Below, piece by piece: positions 54,954 through 64,000 of a DNA stretch of 64,000 nt; positions within the stretch are counted from its first letter, which is position 1, and each line of letters starts with the position of its first letter. Source of the stretch: Actinomycetota bacterium. Its GTDB lineage: Bacteria; Actinomycetota; Acidimicrobiia; Acidimicrobiales; Ilumatobacteraceae. The position numbers were made by a program, and so were the translations under genes. Below the pieces are notes generated by a model that was not told where the DNA came from, did no database searches, and worked only from the letters and a program-made list of their open reading frames with translations. The stretch spans positions 1 through 64,000 of the forward strand of contig CAUJET010000105.1 of the NCBI GenBank assembly GCA_963169665.1, in the 5' to 3' direction.

Positions 54954-57434
54954 TCAGCCGGCCCAGGCGGCCTTGCCCGTCTCCACAGCGGAGATCAGCG
55001 CAGGATGGGTCGGGAGCACGCGCACCGTGAACCCATAGGGACCGGCGGCGTGGACGCGGTAGGTGCACGAGTACAGGTCGCCACCGGACGGCGTCATCGA
55101 GATCGCCTCCGGTCGGCCCACGAACTCGCCGGTGGAGTCGATCGAGCCGTGCAGCAGTTGCACGTTCACGTCGCTCGCCTGCAGCCCGTTCAGATACACG
55201 TGGGCGCGTGCCGTGCGCTCGTCGCCTTCGTGCGCGGACCCGGTGTCACCGTCGACGCTGGTGACCCGGATGTTGTTCCAATTCGCGTTGATCGACTGCT
55301 TCCACGAGGCGAGGGAGCGGGCCTGGGCCCAGTCGCCGGCCGAGGTGGCGGCGGCGCTGGCGGCGGCCGGTTCGTACAACTCGGTGACGTAGTCGCGGAC
55401 CATGCGTGCGGCCGTGACGAACGGTCCGAGGGAGGTCCAGTTGTGCTTCATCGTGTCGACCCAGCCATGCGGCACGCCCGAGGTGTCACGGTTGTAGAAC
55501 AGCGGCACGATCTCGCGCTCGAGCAGACCGAACAGACTGGTCGCCTCGCGCAGGTCGCGGCGAGACGTGTCGGGGTCGTCGTCGGCCGACGCGATGGCCC
55601 ACCCGTTCTCGCCGTCGAAGCACTCGTCCCACCAACCGTCGAGGATGCTGCAGTTCAGCGCACCGTTCAGTGCGGCCTTCATGCCGCTGGTGCCGCAGGC
55701 CTCGAGCGGCCGGCGCGGGTTGTTCAGCCACACGTCGCAACCGTGGTACATCAAGCGCGCGACGGCCATGTCGTAGTCGGGGACGAACAGGAACCGGTGG
55801 CCGACGTCGAGATGGCGGGCGAACAGCTCGATCTCGCGGATCATGTCCTTGCCGGGCTGATCGGCCGGATGGGCCTTGCCGGCGAACACGAACTGCACGG
55901 GTCGATCGGCGCTCAGGAGCATCTCGCGCAGACGGTCGGGCTGCGACAGCAGCAGCGTCGCCCGCTTGTAGGTGGCGAAACGACGGGCGAAGCCGATCGT
56001 GAGTGCGTCGGGGTCGAGCAGCGCATCGCCGAGGCGGGACCGGACGAACTCGACGAGCTGGGCGCGGCCGACGCGGCGGGCAGCCCAGATCTCGGCGGCG
56101 GGCACCGACTCGACGCCCTTCCAGGATGCGGCATCCGCGCCGTCCCACACGCCGCCGACGGAGCTGCGCAGGATCGCGTCGATCGGGTCGCTGACCCAGG
56201 TGTGCGCGTGCACACCGTTGGTGATCGCACCGATCGGTACCTCGTCGACGGGGATGTCGGGCCACAGGCCACCGAACATCTCGCGGCTGACCTCCCCGTG
56301 GAGCTGGGCCACACCGTTCGAGCGGCCACCGAGCCGGAGTCCCATGACCGCCATGTTGAAGCGGGTGTCCTCGGGCTCGTCGGGACGGTGCCCGAGGCTC
56401 ATGAGGGTGTCGAAGTCGGTGCCGCACGCGAGCGCGAACTGTCCGAAGTACCGCTCCATCACCGACCGCTCGAAGCGGTCGATGCCGGCCGGTACCGGGG
56501 TGTGGGTGGTGAAGACGCCGCCGGCGCGCACCGCCTCGACGGCCTCGGCGAAGCTGAGCGGGGTGCGCCCACCGGCGCCGGAGACGAGCTCGCGGATGCG
56601 CTCGAGCGACAAGAAGCCGGCGTGGCCCTCGTTGGTGTGGAACACCTCGGGTTCGAGGCCGAGCGCGCGCAGGACGCGCACGCCGCCGATGCCGAGGACG
56701 ATCTCCTGGCGGAGTCGGTGCTCGGCGTCGCCGCCGTAGAGGCGATTGGTGATGCCGAACCCGTCGGGGCTGTTGCCGTCGACCGCGGTGTCGAGCAGGT
56801 ACAGCTTGACGCGGCCGACCTCCACCTCCCAGGCCCGCACCTTCACCGTGTCACCGGCGATGTCGACCTCCACCTGCACGCCCGTGTCGGCGAGTGCGAG
56901 ACCGCTCGTGTCGAGACGCGGGAAGCGCTCCTCCTGGTAGCCGTCGGCGTTGAGCCGTTGGCGGAAGTATCCCTCGGCGTAGAGCAGGCCGATCGCGACG
57001 AGCGGCACACCGAGGTCGCTGGTGGCCTTCAGGTGGTCGCCGGCGAGGATGCCGAGGCCGCCGCTGTACTGCGGGAGCGTCTCGCTGATGCCGAACTCGG
57101 GCGAGAAGTACGCCACCAGGTGCAGCGGCGAGCCGGTGCGCCCCTGGAACCAGCGCGGCTCCTGGGTCGCTGCGTCGAGGCGGGCCTTGGCGGCGAGCGT
57201 GGCCTGGACGATCGAGTCGTCCGCGGCGAGGGCTGCCCAGCGCTCGGGTTCGATCGAGGCGAGCAGCCGCAGCGGGTCGTGGCCCGACGCCGCCCACTGG
57301 ACGGGATCGAGCCGGTCGAACAGGTGCTTGGTCTCGCGGTCCCAGGTCCAGTGGAGGTTGGTGGCGACCTCACGCAGCGACTCGAGCGTCGGCGGGATCG
57401 CGGGCACGACGGTGAAATGTCGGACGGCACGCAT
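54954..57434 (-). CDS. glgP: alpha-glucan (glycogen) phosphorylase
   Basis: PLP-dependent phosphorolysis of glycogen to glucose-1-phosphate. The 826-residue protein has the short N-terminal DUF3417 domain (PPTLESLREVATNLHWTWD), SPEFGISETLPQYSGGLGIL, HTNEGHAGFLSLER and HTPVPAGIDRF. The PLP lysine is in GTSGMKAALNGALN, so it is the bacterial/archaeal shorter phosphorylase class. The frame continues upstream, but ATG 57434 starts the family sequence and follows a -10 box. glgA lies upstream in the same direction. Confidence 0.95.
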   Translation of the reverse strand: MRAVRHFTVVPAIPPTLESLREVATNLHWTWDRETKHLFDRLDPVQWAASGHDPLRLLASIEPERWAALAADDSIVQATLAAKARLDAATQEPRWFQGRTGSPLHLVAYFSPEFGISETLPQYSGGLGILAGDHLKATSDLGVPLVAIGLLYAEGYFRQRLNADGYQEERFPRLDTSGLALADTGVQVEVDIAGDTVKVRAWEVEVGRVKLYLLDTAVDGNSPDGFGITNRLYGGDAEHRLRQEIVLGIGGVRVLRALGLEPEVFHTNEGHAGFLSLERIRELVSGAGGRTPLSFAEAVEAVRAGGVFTTHTPVPAGIDRFERSVMERYFGQFALACGTDFDTLMSLGHRPDEPEDTRFNMAVMGLRLGGRSNGVAQLHGEVSREMFGGLWPDIPVDEVPIGAITNGVHAHTWVSDPIDAILRSSVGGVWDGADAASWKGVESVPAAEIWAARRVGRAQLVEFVRSRLGDALLDPDALTIGFARRFATYKRATLLLSQPDRLREMLLSADRPVQFVFAGKAHPADQPGKDMIREIELFARHLDVGHRFLFVPDYDMAVARLMYHGCDVWLNNPRRPLEACGTSGMKAALNGALNCSILDGWWDECFDGENGWAIASADDDPDTSRRDLREATSLFGLLEREIVPLFYNRDTSGVPHGWVDTMKHNWTSLGPFVTAARMVRDYVTELYEPAAASAAATSAGDWAQARSLASWKQSINANWNNIRVTSVDGDTGSAHEGDERTARAHVYLNGLQASDVNVQLLHGSIDSTGEFVGRPEAISMTPSGGDLYSCTYRVHAAGPYGFTVRVLPTHPALISAVETGKAAWAG

Positions 57435-57442
57435 GACCACCG

Positions 57443-57448
57443 AGGGTA
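57443..57448 (-). promoter_or_regulatory. -10 element TACCCT for glgP
   Basis: On the minus strand TACCCT lies 8 bases before ATG 57434. The phased TTCCA array lies about 190-250 bases further upstream. Confidence 0.5.
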
Positions 57449-57631
57449 GTGGAAATCGTCGTCTCCGGCCGTCAAGACCGTGTGAAGAGTGCGAGTCCAG
57501 TGTGCTGCCGGACTGGACAGCCGCCACCGTGGTTCCAGCCGCCTGGCGGTGGATCACGTCGCTGAGCAGGGGCGACGTGATCGGGAGGGTGGCGTGATCG
57601 TGGCGAGATGGGACCACGGCACGGGCGCGAG

Positions 57632-57698
57632 TGGAAAGGAGTGGAACAGAGCTGGAACAGCCGTGGAATCGACTGGAATCAGCGTGGAAGTGATGGAA
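57632..57698 (-). promoter_or_regulatory. seven TTCCA boxes at helical spacing upstream of glgP
   Basis: On the plus strand TGGAA starts at 57632, 57642, 57653, 57664, 57674, 57685 and 57694, so spacings are 10, 11, 11, 10, 11 and 9. All boxes would face one side of the helix. The array lies in the 272-base gap between the glgA stop and the glgP start. Confidence 0.6.
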
Positions 57699-57706
57699 CG
57701 ACGCGG

Positions 57707-58867
57707 TCAGCGTCGCGCCGTCTCGTACACCTTGACGGTCGCCGCCGCGATCGCTGCCCACGTGTAGTGGTCTTCGATGAGCGTCGCAGCACGCGCCGTC
57801 ATCGCCGCGGCGCCGGCAGGATCGGCCAGCACCTGCTCGATCCGGTCGGCGAGGTCGTGGTGGTTGCCGGGTTCGAACAGCAGCCCGGCATCGGTGCCGT
57901 CGACGATCTCGGCGAGGCCGCCTGTGCGCGCCACGATCGTGGGGGCGCCCGCGGCCATCCCTTCGAGGGCGACGATGCCGAAGGGTTCGTACAGCGACGG
58001 GATGATCACGCACCCGGCGCGTTGCAGGATCCGGCGCAGGTCGTCGTCGGGGACGAACCCGGCCAGGTCGACGATGTCGGTGACGCCTTCGACGTCGATC
58101 TGCGTCTGCAGTTCGGGCAGGTAGCTGCCGCGCCCGGCGATGATGCATCGCACGTCGGGCACCCGGCTGCGCAGCTCGGCGATCGCGCGCACGAGGACCT
58201 GGAAGCCCTTCTCGTATTGGACCCGTCCCCATGCGACGACGAGCGGCTCGCGCTCGCCGGTCGACGGCGGCAGCTTCCAGAGCGCCGGGTCGACACCGTT
58301 GGGCACGAGGTGCACCTTCTCCATCGGGAGTTCGAAGCCACCCACCACCTCGCGGACCATGAAGCGCGAGCAGGCGATCACCTCGCGGGCCTGGTACGTG
58401 AGCCACCACTCGACCGCGTTGATCGCCGCCGGCATGCCCATCGGGACGTGCCCGCCGTGCCGACCACGTTCGGTGGCGTGGATCGTGGCCACGAGCGGCA
58501 ACCCCCAGAGCGTCTTCAGCGTGTCGCCGGCCCACGCCACCAGCCAGTCGTGGGCGTGGACGACGTCGGGGCGCCAGTCGTCGAGACGGGCGGCCATCCC
58601 GACCAGCTGGTGGTTCGCCGATGCCATGCGGGCCACGAGGTCGCCGTCGGGCAACCACGGGAGGTCGGCCGAGGCGCGCAACACGCGGACCCCGTCGACC
58701 ACCTCGTCGTCGGCGACGTCGGGCGCACCCGGCTCCTGCCGCTGGAGGCTGATCACGACCACCTCGTGGCCGGCCCGGGCCATCGCCCTCGTCAGACCGT
58801 CGACGTGTGCGGCGATGCCACCGACGACGAACGGTGGGTACTCCCACGAGAGCATGAGCACGCGCAT
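57707..58867 (-). CDS. glgA: GT4 glycogen synthase-type glycosyltransferase
   Basis: A 386-residue retaining GT4 glycosyltransferase, starting MRVLMLSWEYPPFVVGGIAA with the sugar-acceptor GG loop. VVHAHDWLV, VPNGVDPALW and the donor-site SLYEPFGIVALEGMAAG (E7E motif) follow. In the glg cluster it would elongate alpha-1,4-glucan or make maltose-1-phosphate like mycobacterial GlgM, which is the same size. Which donor it uses cannot be read from sequence. Divergent from glgB. Confidence 0.88.
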   Translation of the reverse strand: MRVLMLSWEYPPFVVGGIAAHVDGLTRAMARAGHEVVVISLQRQEPGAPDVADDEVVDGVRVLRASADLPWLPDGDLVARMASANHQLVGMAARLDDWRPDVVHAHDWLVAWAGDTLKTLWGLPLVATIHATERGRHGGHVPMGMPAAINAVEWWLTYQAREVIACSRFMVREVVGGFELPMEKVHLVPNGVDPALWKLPPSTGEREPLVVAWGRVQYEKGFQVLVRAIAELRSRVPDVRCIIAGRGSYLPELQTQIDVEGVTDIVDLAGFVPDDDLRRILQRAGCVIIPSLYEPFGIVALEGMAAGAPTIVARTGGLAEIVDGTDAGLLFEPGNHHDLADRIEQVLADPAGAAAMTARAATLIEDHYTWAAIAAATVKVYETARR

Positions 58868-58874
58868 TGCCGCG

Positions 58875-58880
58875 ACCGTA
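58875..58880 (-). promoter_or_regulatory. -10 element TACGGT for glgA
   Basis: On the minus strand TACGGT lies 7 bases before the ATG at 58867. Confidence 0.5.
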
Positions 58881-58909
58881 GTGCGGTGGGCCACCCGTGC
58901 CGCGCTCCC

Positions 58910-58964
58910 GGTCGGCTCCCGGTCGGCTCCAGGTCGGCTCCAGGTCGGCTCCCGGTCGGCTCCG
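58910..58964. repeat. five 11-bp tandem repeats in the glgA/glgB divergent region
   Basis: GGTCGGCTCC followed by C, A, A, C, G gives five consecutive 11-mers differing only in the last base. The block lies between the facing -10 elements of glgA and glgB, where an operator would be expected. Confidence 0.85.
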
Positions 58965-59010
58965 GGATGCCTCCCCGTCCGGCTCTCGGATGCGCGACCC
59001 GCGAATCACC

Positions 59011-59016
59011 TACGCT
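59011..59016 (+). promoter_or_regulatory. -10 element TACGCT for glgB
   Basis: TACGCT lies 6 bases before GTG 59023 and is the reason for preferring that start. Confidence 0.45.
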
Positions 59017-59022
59017 CGGGAT

Positions 59023-60879
<1,857 letters not shown>

Positions 60880-60943
60880 CGTCCACCGACAGGCCCGGAC
60901 GCCGCACCACGCCCCGCACGACCGACCAGACCGCGCCCGCGAC

Positions 60944-61690
60944 ATGACCGACCCCGCACACGCCCGCCCGTCCGCCGGTCCATCGGCTGCACGCCCGCCC
61001 CACCCGTGGCGCGATCCTGCGCTGCGGCCCGTCGTCGCTGCGAGCGTCACCCTCGGCGCGGCGGTGGGGGTGTTCGCGATCTCGTTCGGCGTCGGCTCGG
61101 TCAGCGCCGGCGCCTCGGTGCTGCAGACATGCGTCATGTCGCTGCTCGTGTTCACCGGCGCCTCGCAGCTGTCGGCGGTCAGCGTGATCGGGGCGGGCGG
61201 CACGACCGCCTCGGCGCTCGGTGGAGCGCTCGTGCTGGCGGCGCGCAACGGCGTCTACGCGCTCACCATGGGCAGACGCATCGAGGGACGGCTGCCCACC
61301 CGGCTCGTCGCCGCCCAGCTCACCATCGACGAGTCGACCGCGATGTCGGTCGCGCAGGACGACCCGATCGCGCAGCGGGCAGCGTTCTGGATCACGGGCC
61401 TGAGCGTGTACGTGTTCTGGAACACGGGCACGCTGATCGGGGCGCTCCTCGGCACGGCGATCGACCCGGTCACGTTCGGTCTCGACGCCGCGTTCCCCGC
61501 CGCATACGTCGCGATGGTGTGGCCGCAGCTCCGCTCGCCGCGCGGCCGGTGGGCGGCCCTGATCGGGTCGGTTCTGTGCCTCGCGCTCGTGCCGGTGCTC
61601 CCCGTCGGCGTGCCGATCCTGTGCGCGGCGCTCGCGGTGCTCGTCGGCATCCCGCCCGATCACAGCGCCACCCAGGGGATCACCCCGTGA
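60944..61690 (+). CDS. azlC: AzlC family branched-chain amino acid exporter subunit
   Basis: A 248-residue membrane protein with about seven to eight helices. LLVFTGASQLSAVSVI, AARNGVYALTMGRRI and QLTIDESTAMSVAQ are AzlC signatures. With AzlD it exports branched-chain or related amino acids. The AzlD gene overlaps by GTGA. Confidence 0.92.
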   Translation: MTDPAHARPSAGPSAARPPHPWRDPALRPVVAASVTLGAAVGVFAISFGVGSVSAGASVLQTCVMSLLVFTGASQLSAVSVIGAGGTTASALGGALVLAARNGVYALTMGRRIEGRLPTRLVAAQLTIDESTAMSVAQDDPIAQRAAFWITGLSVYVFWNTGTLIGALLGTAIDPVTFGLDAAFPAAYVAMVWPQLRSPRGRWAALIGSVLCLALVPVLPVGVPILCAALAVLVGIPPDHSATQGITP

Positions 61691-61995
61691 CCTGGACGCT
61701 CGTGCTCGCGCTCGCTGCCGGCGCCTTCGCGTCCAAGGCCGTCGGCTTCTTCCTGCTCGCCGGGCGGCCGCTGCCGGCGGTGGTCGACCGGTGCCTCGCG
61801 CTGATCCCCGCCGCCGTGGTCGCCGCGCTGGTGGTGAAGGACACGTTCAGCTCGGGGCAGCACCTCGAGATCGATCCACGGGCGCTCGGTGTCGGCGTCG
61901 CCGTCGTGGCGGTGTGGCGGCGGGCGCCGTTCGTGCTCGTCGTGGTGCTCGCCGCCACCGTGACCGCCGTCGCCCGACAGGCGGGCTGGCGCTGA
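61687..61995 (+). CDS. azlD: AzlD family transporter subunit
   Basis: A 102-residue protein with three to four membrane helices (LVLALAAGAFASKAVGFFLL, LALIPAAVVAALVVKD, FVLVVVLAATVTAVARQ). Size, topology and the overlapping position after AzlC identify it as the partner subunit. Confidence 0.9.
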   Translation: MTWTLVLALAAGAFASKAVGFFLLAGRPLPAVVDRCLALIPAAVVAALVVKDTFSSGQHLEIDPRALGVGVAVVAVWRRAPFVLVVVLAATVTAVARQAGWR

Positions 61996-62021
61996 CCGGC
62001 CGGCGTTGACCGGGCAGCGGG

Positions 62022-62468
62022 TCAGGGCTGTTCGACGATGCGGGCCAGGCCGCGCAGGTTGCGCCGCCAGATGGCGCCCATCACCAGCTTGCCGCCGATC
62101 CACGCGCCGATCGGCCCACCCAACCACCAGGGGAAGATCAGCTCCTCCGCCCACGTGAACCGCGTGCGCCGACCGAGGTCGATCGGGGTGAGGGTGAACA
62201 TGCCGGTGCCGGTCACGATGCCGGTGTGGCGGACGCCCATGGCCTCGCCGGGCCGCCACTCGGTGATCTCCATCTTGTCGACCAGTTCGATCGGGCCGAC
62301 CTTGGTGTCGCACAGGAAGCGGGTGCCGACCCCTCGCGTCTGATCGGTCTCGAAGCGGATGGCGACGGCGTCGTGCATCCAGTCGACGTGACGCTCGACG
62401 GGTTCGACGACCTCCCAGACCCGCTCGGTGGTCGCATCGATCTCGATCGAGACCGAGATGTGGGCCAC
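62022..62468 (-). CDS. SRPBCC (polyketide cyclase/START-like) protein
   Basis: A 148-residue START-fold protein beginning HISVSIEIDATTERVWEVVEP and ending with the long helix NLRGLARIVEQP. The fold binds hydrophobic ligands; function unknown. It starts with GTG one base after the galT stop, so it is cotranscribed with galT. Confidence 0.82.
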   Translation of the reverse strand: MAHISVSIEIDATTERVWEVVEPVERHVDWMHDAVAIRFETDQTRGVGTRFLCDTKVGPIELVDKMEITEWRPGEAMGVRHTGIVTGTGMFTLTPIDLGRRTRFTWAEELIFPWWLGGPIGAWIGGKLVMGAIWRRNLRGLARIVEQP

Positions 62469-62469
62469 G

Positions 62470-63465
62470 TCAGGCGTGGACGGCGACGTCGCGCAGGTGC
62501 GCCGCCGCGGTCTCTGGCGGCACGATGTTGATGAGCACGCCCGTGCCCCGCTCGAACCCCGCCGTGGTGACGAGCTTCGGCCAGATGCTCACGTACCAGT
62601 GGAACGCGCCGGTGTAGTGGTGCGGTGCCGTGCGGAACACGAGGTTGAAGCTGACGTCGCCGACGGCCTCGCGCAGGTGGGCGATGGCGTCGCGGATCGC
62701 GATGCCCATGGCCGCCAGCGTGGCGTCGTTGGAGTCGGTGAGGTGGAGGTCGTGGCTGCGCGGGATGATCATCATCTCGAACGGCGAACCGCTCCAGAAC
62801 GGGCAGATGCACACGACGTCGTCGTTCGCGAACACGACCCGCTTGCCGTCGACGAGCTCGGCCTCGACCGTGGCGCACAGGATGCAGCCACCCTCGAACC
62901 GGCTGAAGCCACGCTGCTCCTCGAGCACCTCGCCCGGCACGAACGGCAGCCCGAGGAGCTGGCCGTGCGGGTGGGCGAGCGACGCGCCGGCCTCGCGGCC
63001 GTGGTTGATGATCGCCTGGGTGAACCGCAGGTTGGTGGCGCTGGCGTGCTCCTGGAAGCGGCGCTGCAGCACGCGCATCATGTCGGCGGCGTCGACGTCG
63101 CTCAGGCTGTGCAGCCCACCGTTGTGGTCGGGCGTGTACACGAACACCTCGTGGATGCCGCTGGCCTCGGCCTCGACGTGCACGGGACCGAGGTGGTGCA
63201 CCGAGAACGGTTCGTCGCCGTAGAAGGCCGGATACTTGTTCGGCATCACGCGCATCTTCCAGCTGCCGCCGGCGTCGAGTTGCTCGAGCGACGGGGCCGT
63301 CGCTTCCTCGTTGCCGGGGCAGAACGGACAGGGACGGTCGGGCCCGGCCTCGACCTCGGCCATCCGGGGCGCGAAGTCGCTGGGCCGTTCGGCCCGCTCG
63401 GCGACGATGGTGACCCATCGGCCGGTGAGTGGGTTCAGGCGAAGTTGGCTCACAGCACCCACCAC
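62470..63465 (-). CDS. galT: galactose-1-phosphate uridylyltransferase
   Basis: HIT-superfamily enzyme of the Leloir pathway, exchanging UMP between UDP-glucose and galactose-1-phosphate. The 331-residue protein has CPFCPGNE (zinc Cys pair), MRVMPNKYPAF, the active-site SLAHPHGQLLGLP with the nucleophilic His, and CILCATVEAE. The C-terminal half retains GAFHWYVSIWPKL. A GTG at 63453, 12 bases inside, follows a TAAGGT at a leaderless distance and may be the true start. UDP-glucose chemistry fits beside the glg genes. Confidence 0.92.
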   Translation of the reverse strand: MVGAVSQLRLNPLTGRWVTIVAERAERPSDFAPRMAEVEAGPDRPCPFCPGNEEATAPSLEQLDAGGSWKMRVMPNKYPAFYGDEPFSVHHLGPVHVEAEASGIHEVFVYTPDHNGGLHSLSDVDAADMMRVLQRRFQEHASATNLRFTQAIINHGREAGASLAHPHGQLLGLPFVPGEVLEEQRGFSRFEGGCILCATVEAELVDGKRVVFANDDVVCICPFWSGSPFEMMIIPRSHDLHLTDSNDATLAAMGIAIRDAIAHLREAVGDVSFNLVFRTAPHHYTGAFHWYVSIWPKLVTTAGFERGTGVLINIVPPETAAAHLRDVAVHA

Positions 63466-63484
63466 CTTAGAGCGATTGTTCTGG

Positions 63485-64000
63485 TCATGTACGAACCTGT
63501 CCCGGTTTTCCCGCCGACGTGTACACCGTCACATGGCGGTCGCTGGCGCTGTCGAAGGTGCTGCGGTCGTAGTCGGCCCAGCGTTCCGCCACCCCGAGAC
63601 CACTGTGCGCGGCCATCCGGTCGAGCTCGGCCGGATCGGCCCAGCGGATCGACCACGGACGGAGGCGGACGCCGCCCGATTCGGAGAACTCGATGAACTG
63701 GCCCTCGGCCAGCTGGGTGGTCGCGTCGTGCACGCTCGCGCTGAGCACGACCGAATCGGCCGTCATCGACCGGACCGTGACCTGTGAGCCCCGGGGGCGC
63801 TCGTCGGCCCCGTCGGCTCCATCGGCCCCGTGCTGGTGGCGCGGCACGAATGCCTCGACGACGAACGCGCCACCGGGCGACAGGACCGCGGCCACGCGGT
63901 CGAAGCACGCCTGCTGCAGTTCGGCGGTCGTGAGGTTGAACACGGTGTTGTACGCGGCGAGGACCACGTCGTACTGCCCCGAGGGCAGATCGTCGACCAT
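63485..64000 (-). CDS. SAM-dependent methyltransferase, truncated by the window edge
   Basis: The visible 171 residues are the C-terminal part of a class I methyltransferase: YDVVLAAYNTVFNLTTAELQQACF, LSPGGAFVVEAFVP and a final GVAERWADYDRSTFDSASDRHVTVYT. The SAM-binding GxGxG loop must lie beyond the right edge. Substrate unknown. Confidence 0.78.
   Translation of the reverse strand: MVDDLPSGQYDVVLAAYNTVFNLTTAELQQACFDRVAAVLSPGGAFVVEAFVPRHQHGADGADGADERPRGSQVTVRSMTADSVVLSASVHDATTQLAEGQFIEFSESGGVRLRPWSIRWADPAELDRMAAHSGLGVAERWADYDRSTFDSASDRHVTVYTSAGKPGQVRT

Noticed and set aside
58910..58964. CRISPR array
   Set aside because: The 11-bp units are contiguous with no spacers, too short for CRISPR repeats, and no cas genes are in the window. 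The same applies to the other tandem repeats.
57435..59009. Upstream continuation of the glgP frame across glgA
   Set aside because: The frame is open only because of composition; it overlaps glgA in another frame and translates the phased TTCCA boxes and 11-bp repeats into low-complexity protein.

Overview
This 64 kb window is very GC-rich bacterial chromosome with dense genes, frequent GTG starts and many leaderless transcripts. Gene content and order point to an actinobacterium: argS-lysA-hom-thrC-rho-rpmE-prfA-prmC, then rpiB-glyA-wecA-atp, a glg cluster with a GT4 synthase and a DUF3417-type phosphorylase, and MurA with Asp in place of the catalytic Cys. The paired DUF1800/DUF1501 secreted proteins and several uncharacterised proteins suggest class Acidimicrobiia (Ilumatobacter-like). 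That placement is inference from memory of gene content, not from a search.

Layout. 1-1989: the right end of an integrated genetic element. It holds a tyrosine integrase, a scrap of an IS3-type transposase, and at its edge the 3' half of a tRNA-Arg(CCG) gene, which is most simply the far attachment site. 2018-11579: housekeeping block for amino acid and RNA metabolism (argS, lysA, a PemK-like protein, hom, thrC, rho, rpmE). The leader of hom contains a Thr-rich peptide and strong stem-loops. 11730-15563: secreted DUF1800 and DUF1501 proteins. 15633-18670: a conserved unknown, prfA and prmC. 18677-25761: mostly minus-strand catabolic and peptidase genes (TerB-like, S9 peptidase, zinc dehydrogenase, nucleoside hydrolase, thiolase-like) plus one lipoprotein. 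25891-28731: rpiB, glyA and a WecA/TagO transferase. 28803-37539: complete ATP synthase operon with its own promoter and a terminator-like hairpin. 37567-43991: SDR, a GGDEF/EAL protein coupled to a lipoprotein, glpX and two tiny ORFs. 44155-54898: S9 peptidase, three unknown or weakly known genes including one with a J-domain, MFS transporter, murA, a cupredoxin-like lipoprotein with a tiny membrane protein, nfuA, meaB, enoyl-CoA hydratase and a hydrolase. 54954-63465: glycogen genes glgP-glgA facing away from glgB, then azlCD, a SRPBCC protein and galT. 63485 to the edge: a truncated methyltransferase.

The observations most worth following are: (1) an ATP synthase gamma subunit carrying a C-terminal helix-hairpin-helix domain; (2) a candidate threonine attenuator upstream of hom; (3) a set of 10-11 bp tandem repeats in intergenic gaps, some containing duplicated stop codons, one lying in the shared glgA/glgB promoter region; (4) seven TTCCA boxes spaced by one helical turn upstream of glgP; (5) the tRNA-Arg/integrase junction. 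No CRISPR array, rRNA operon or intact insertion sequence was seen.
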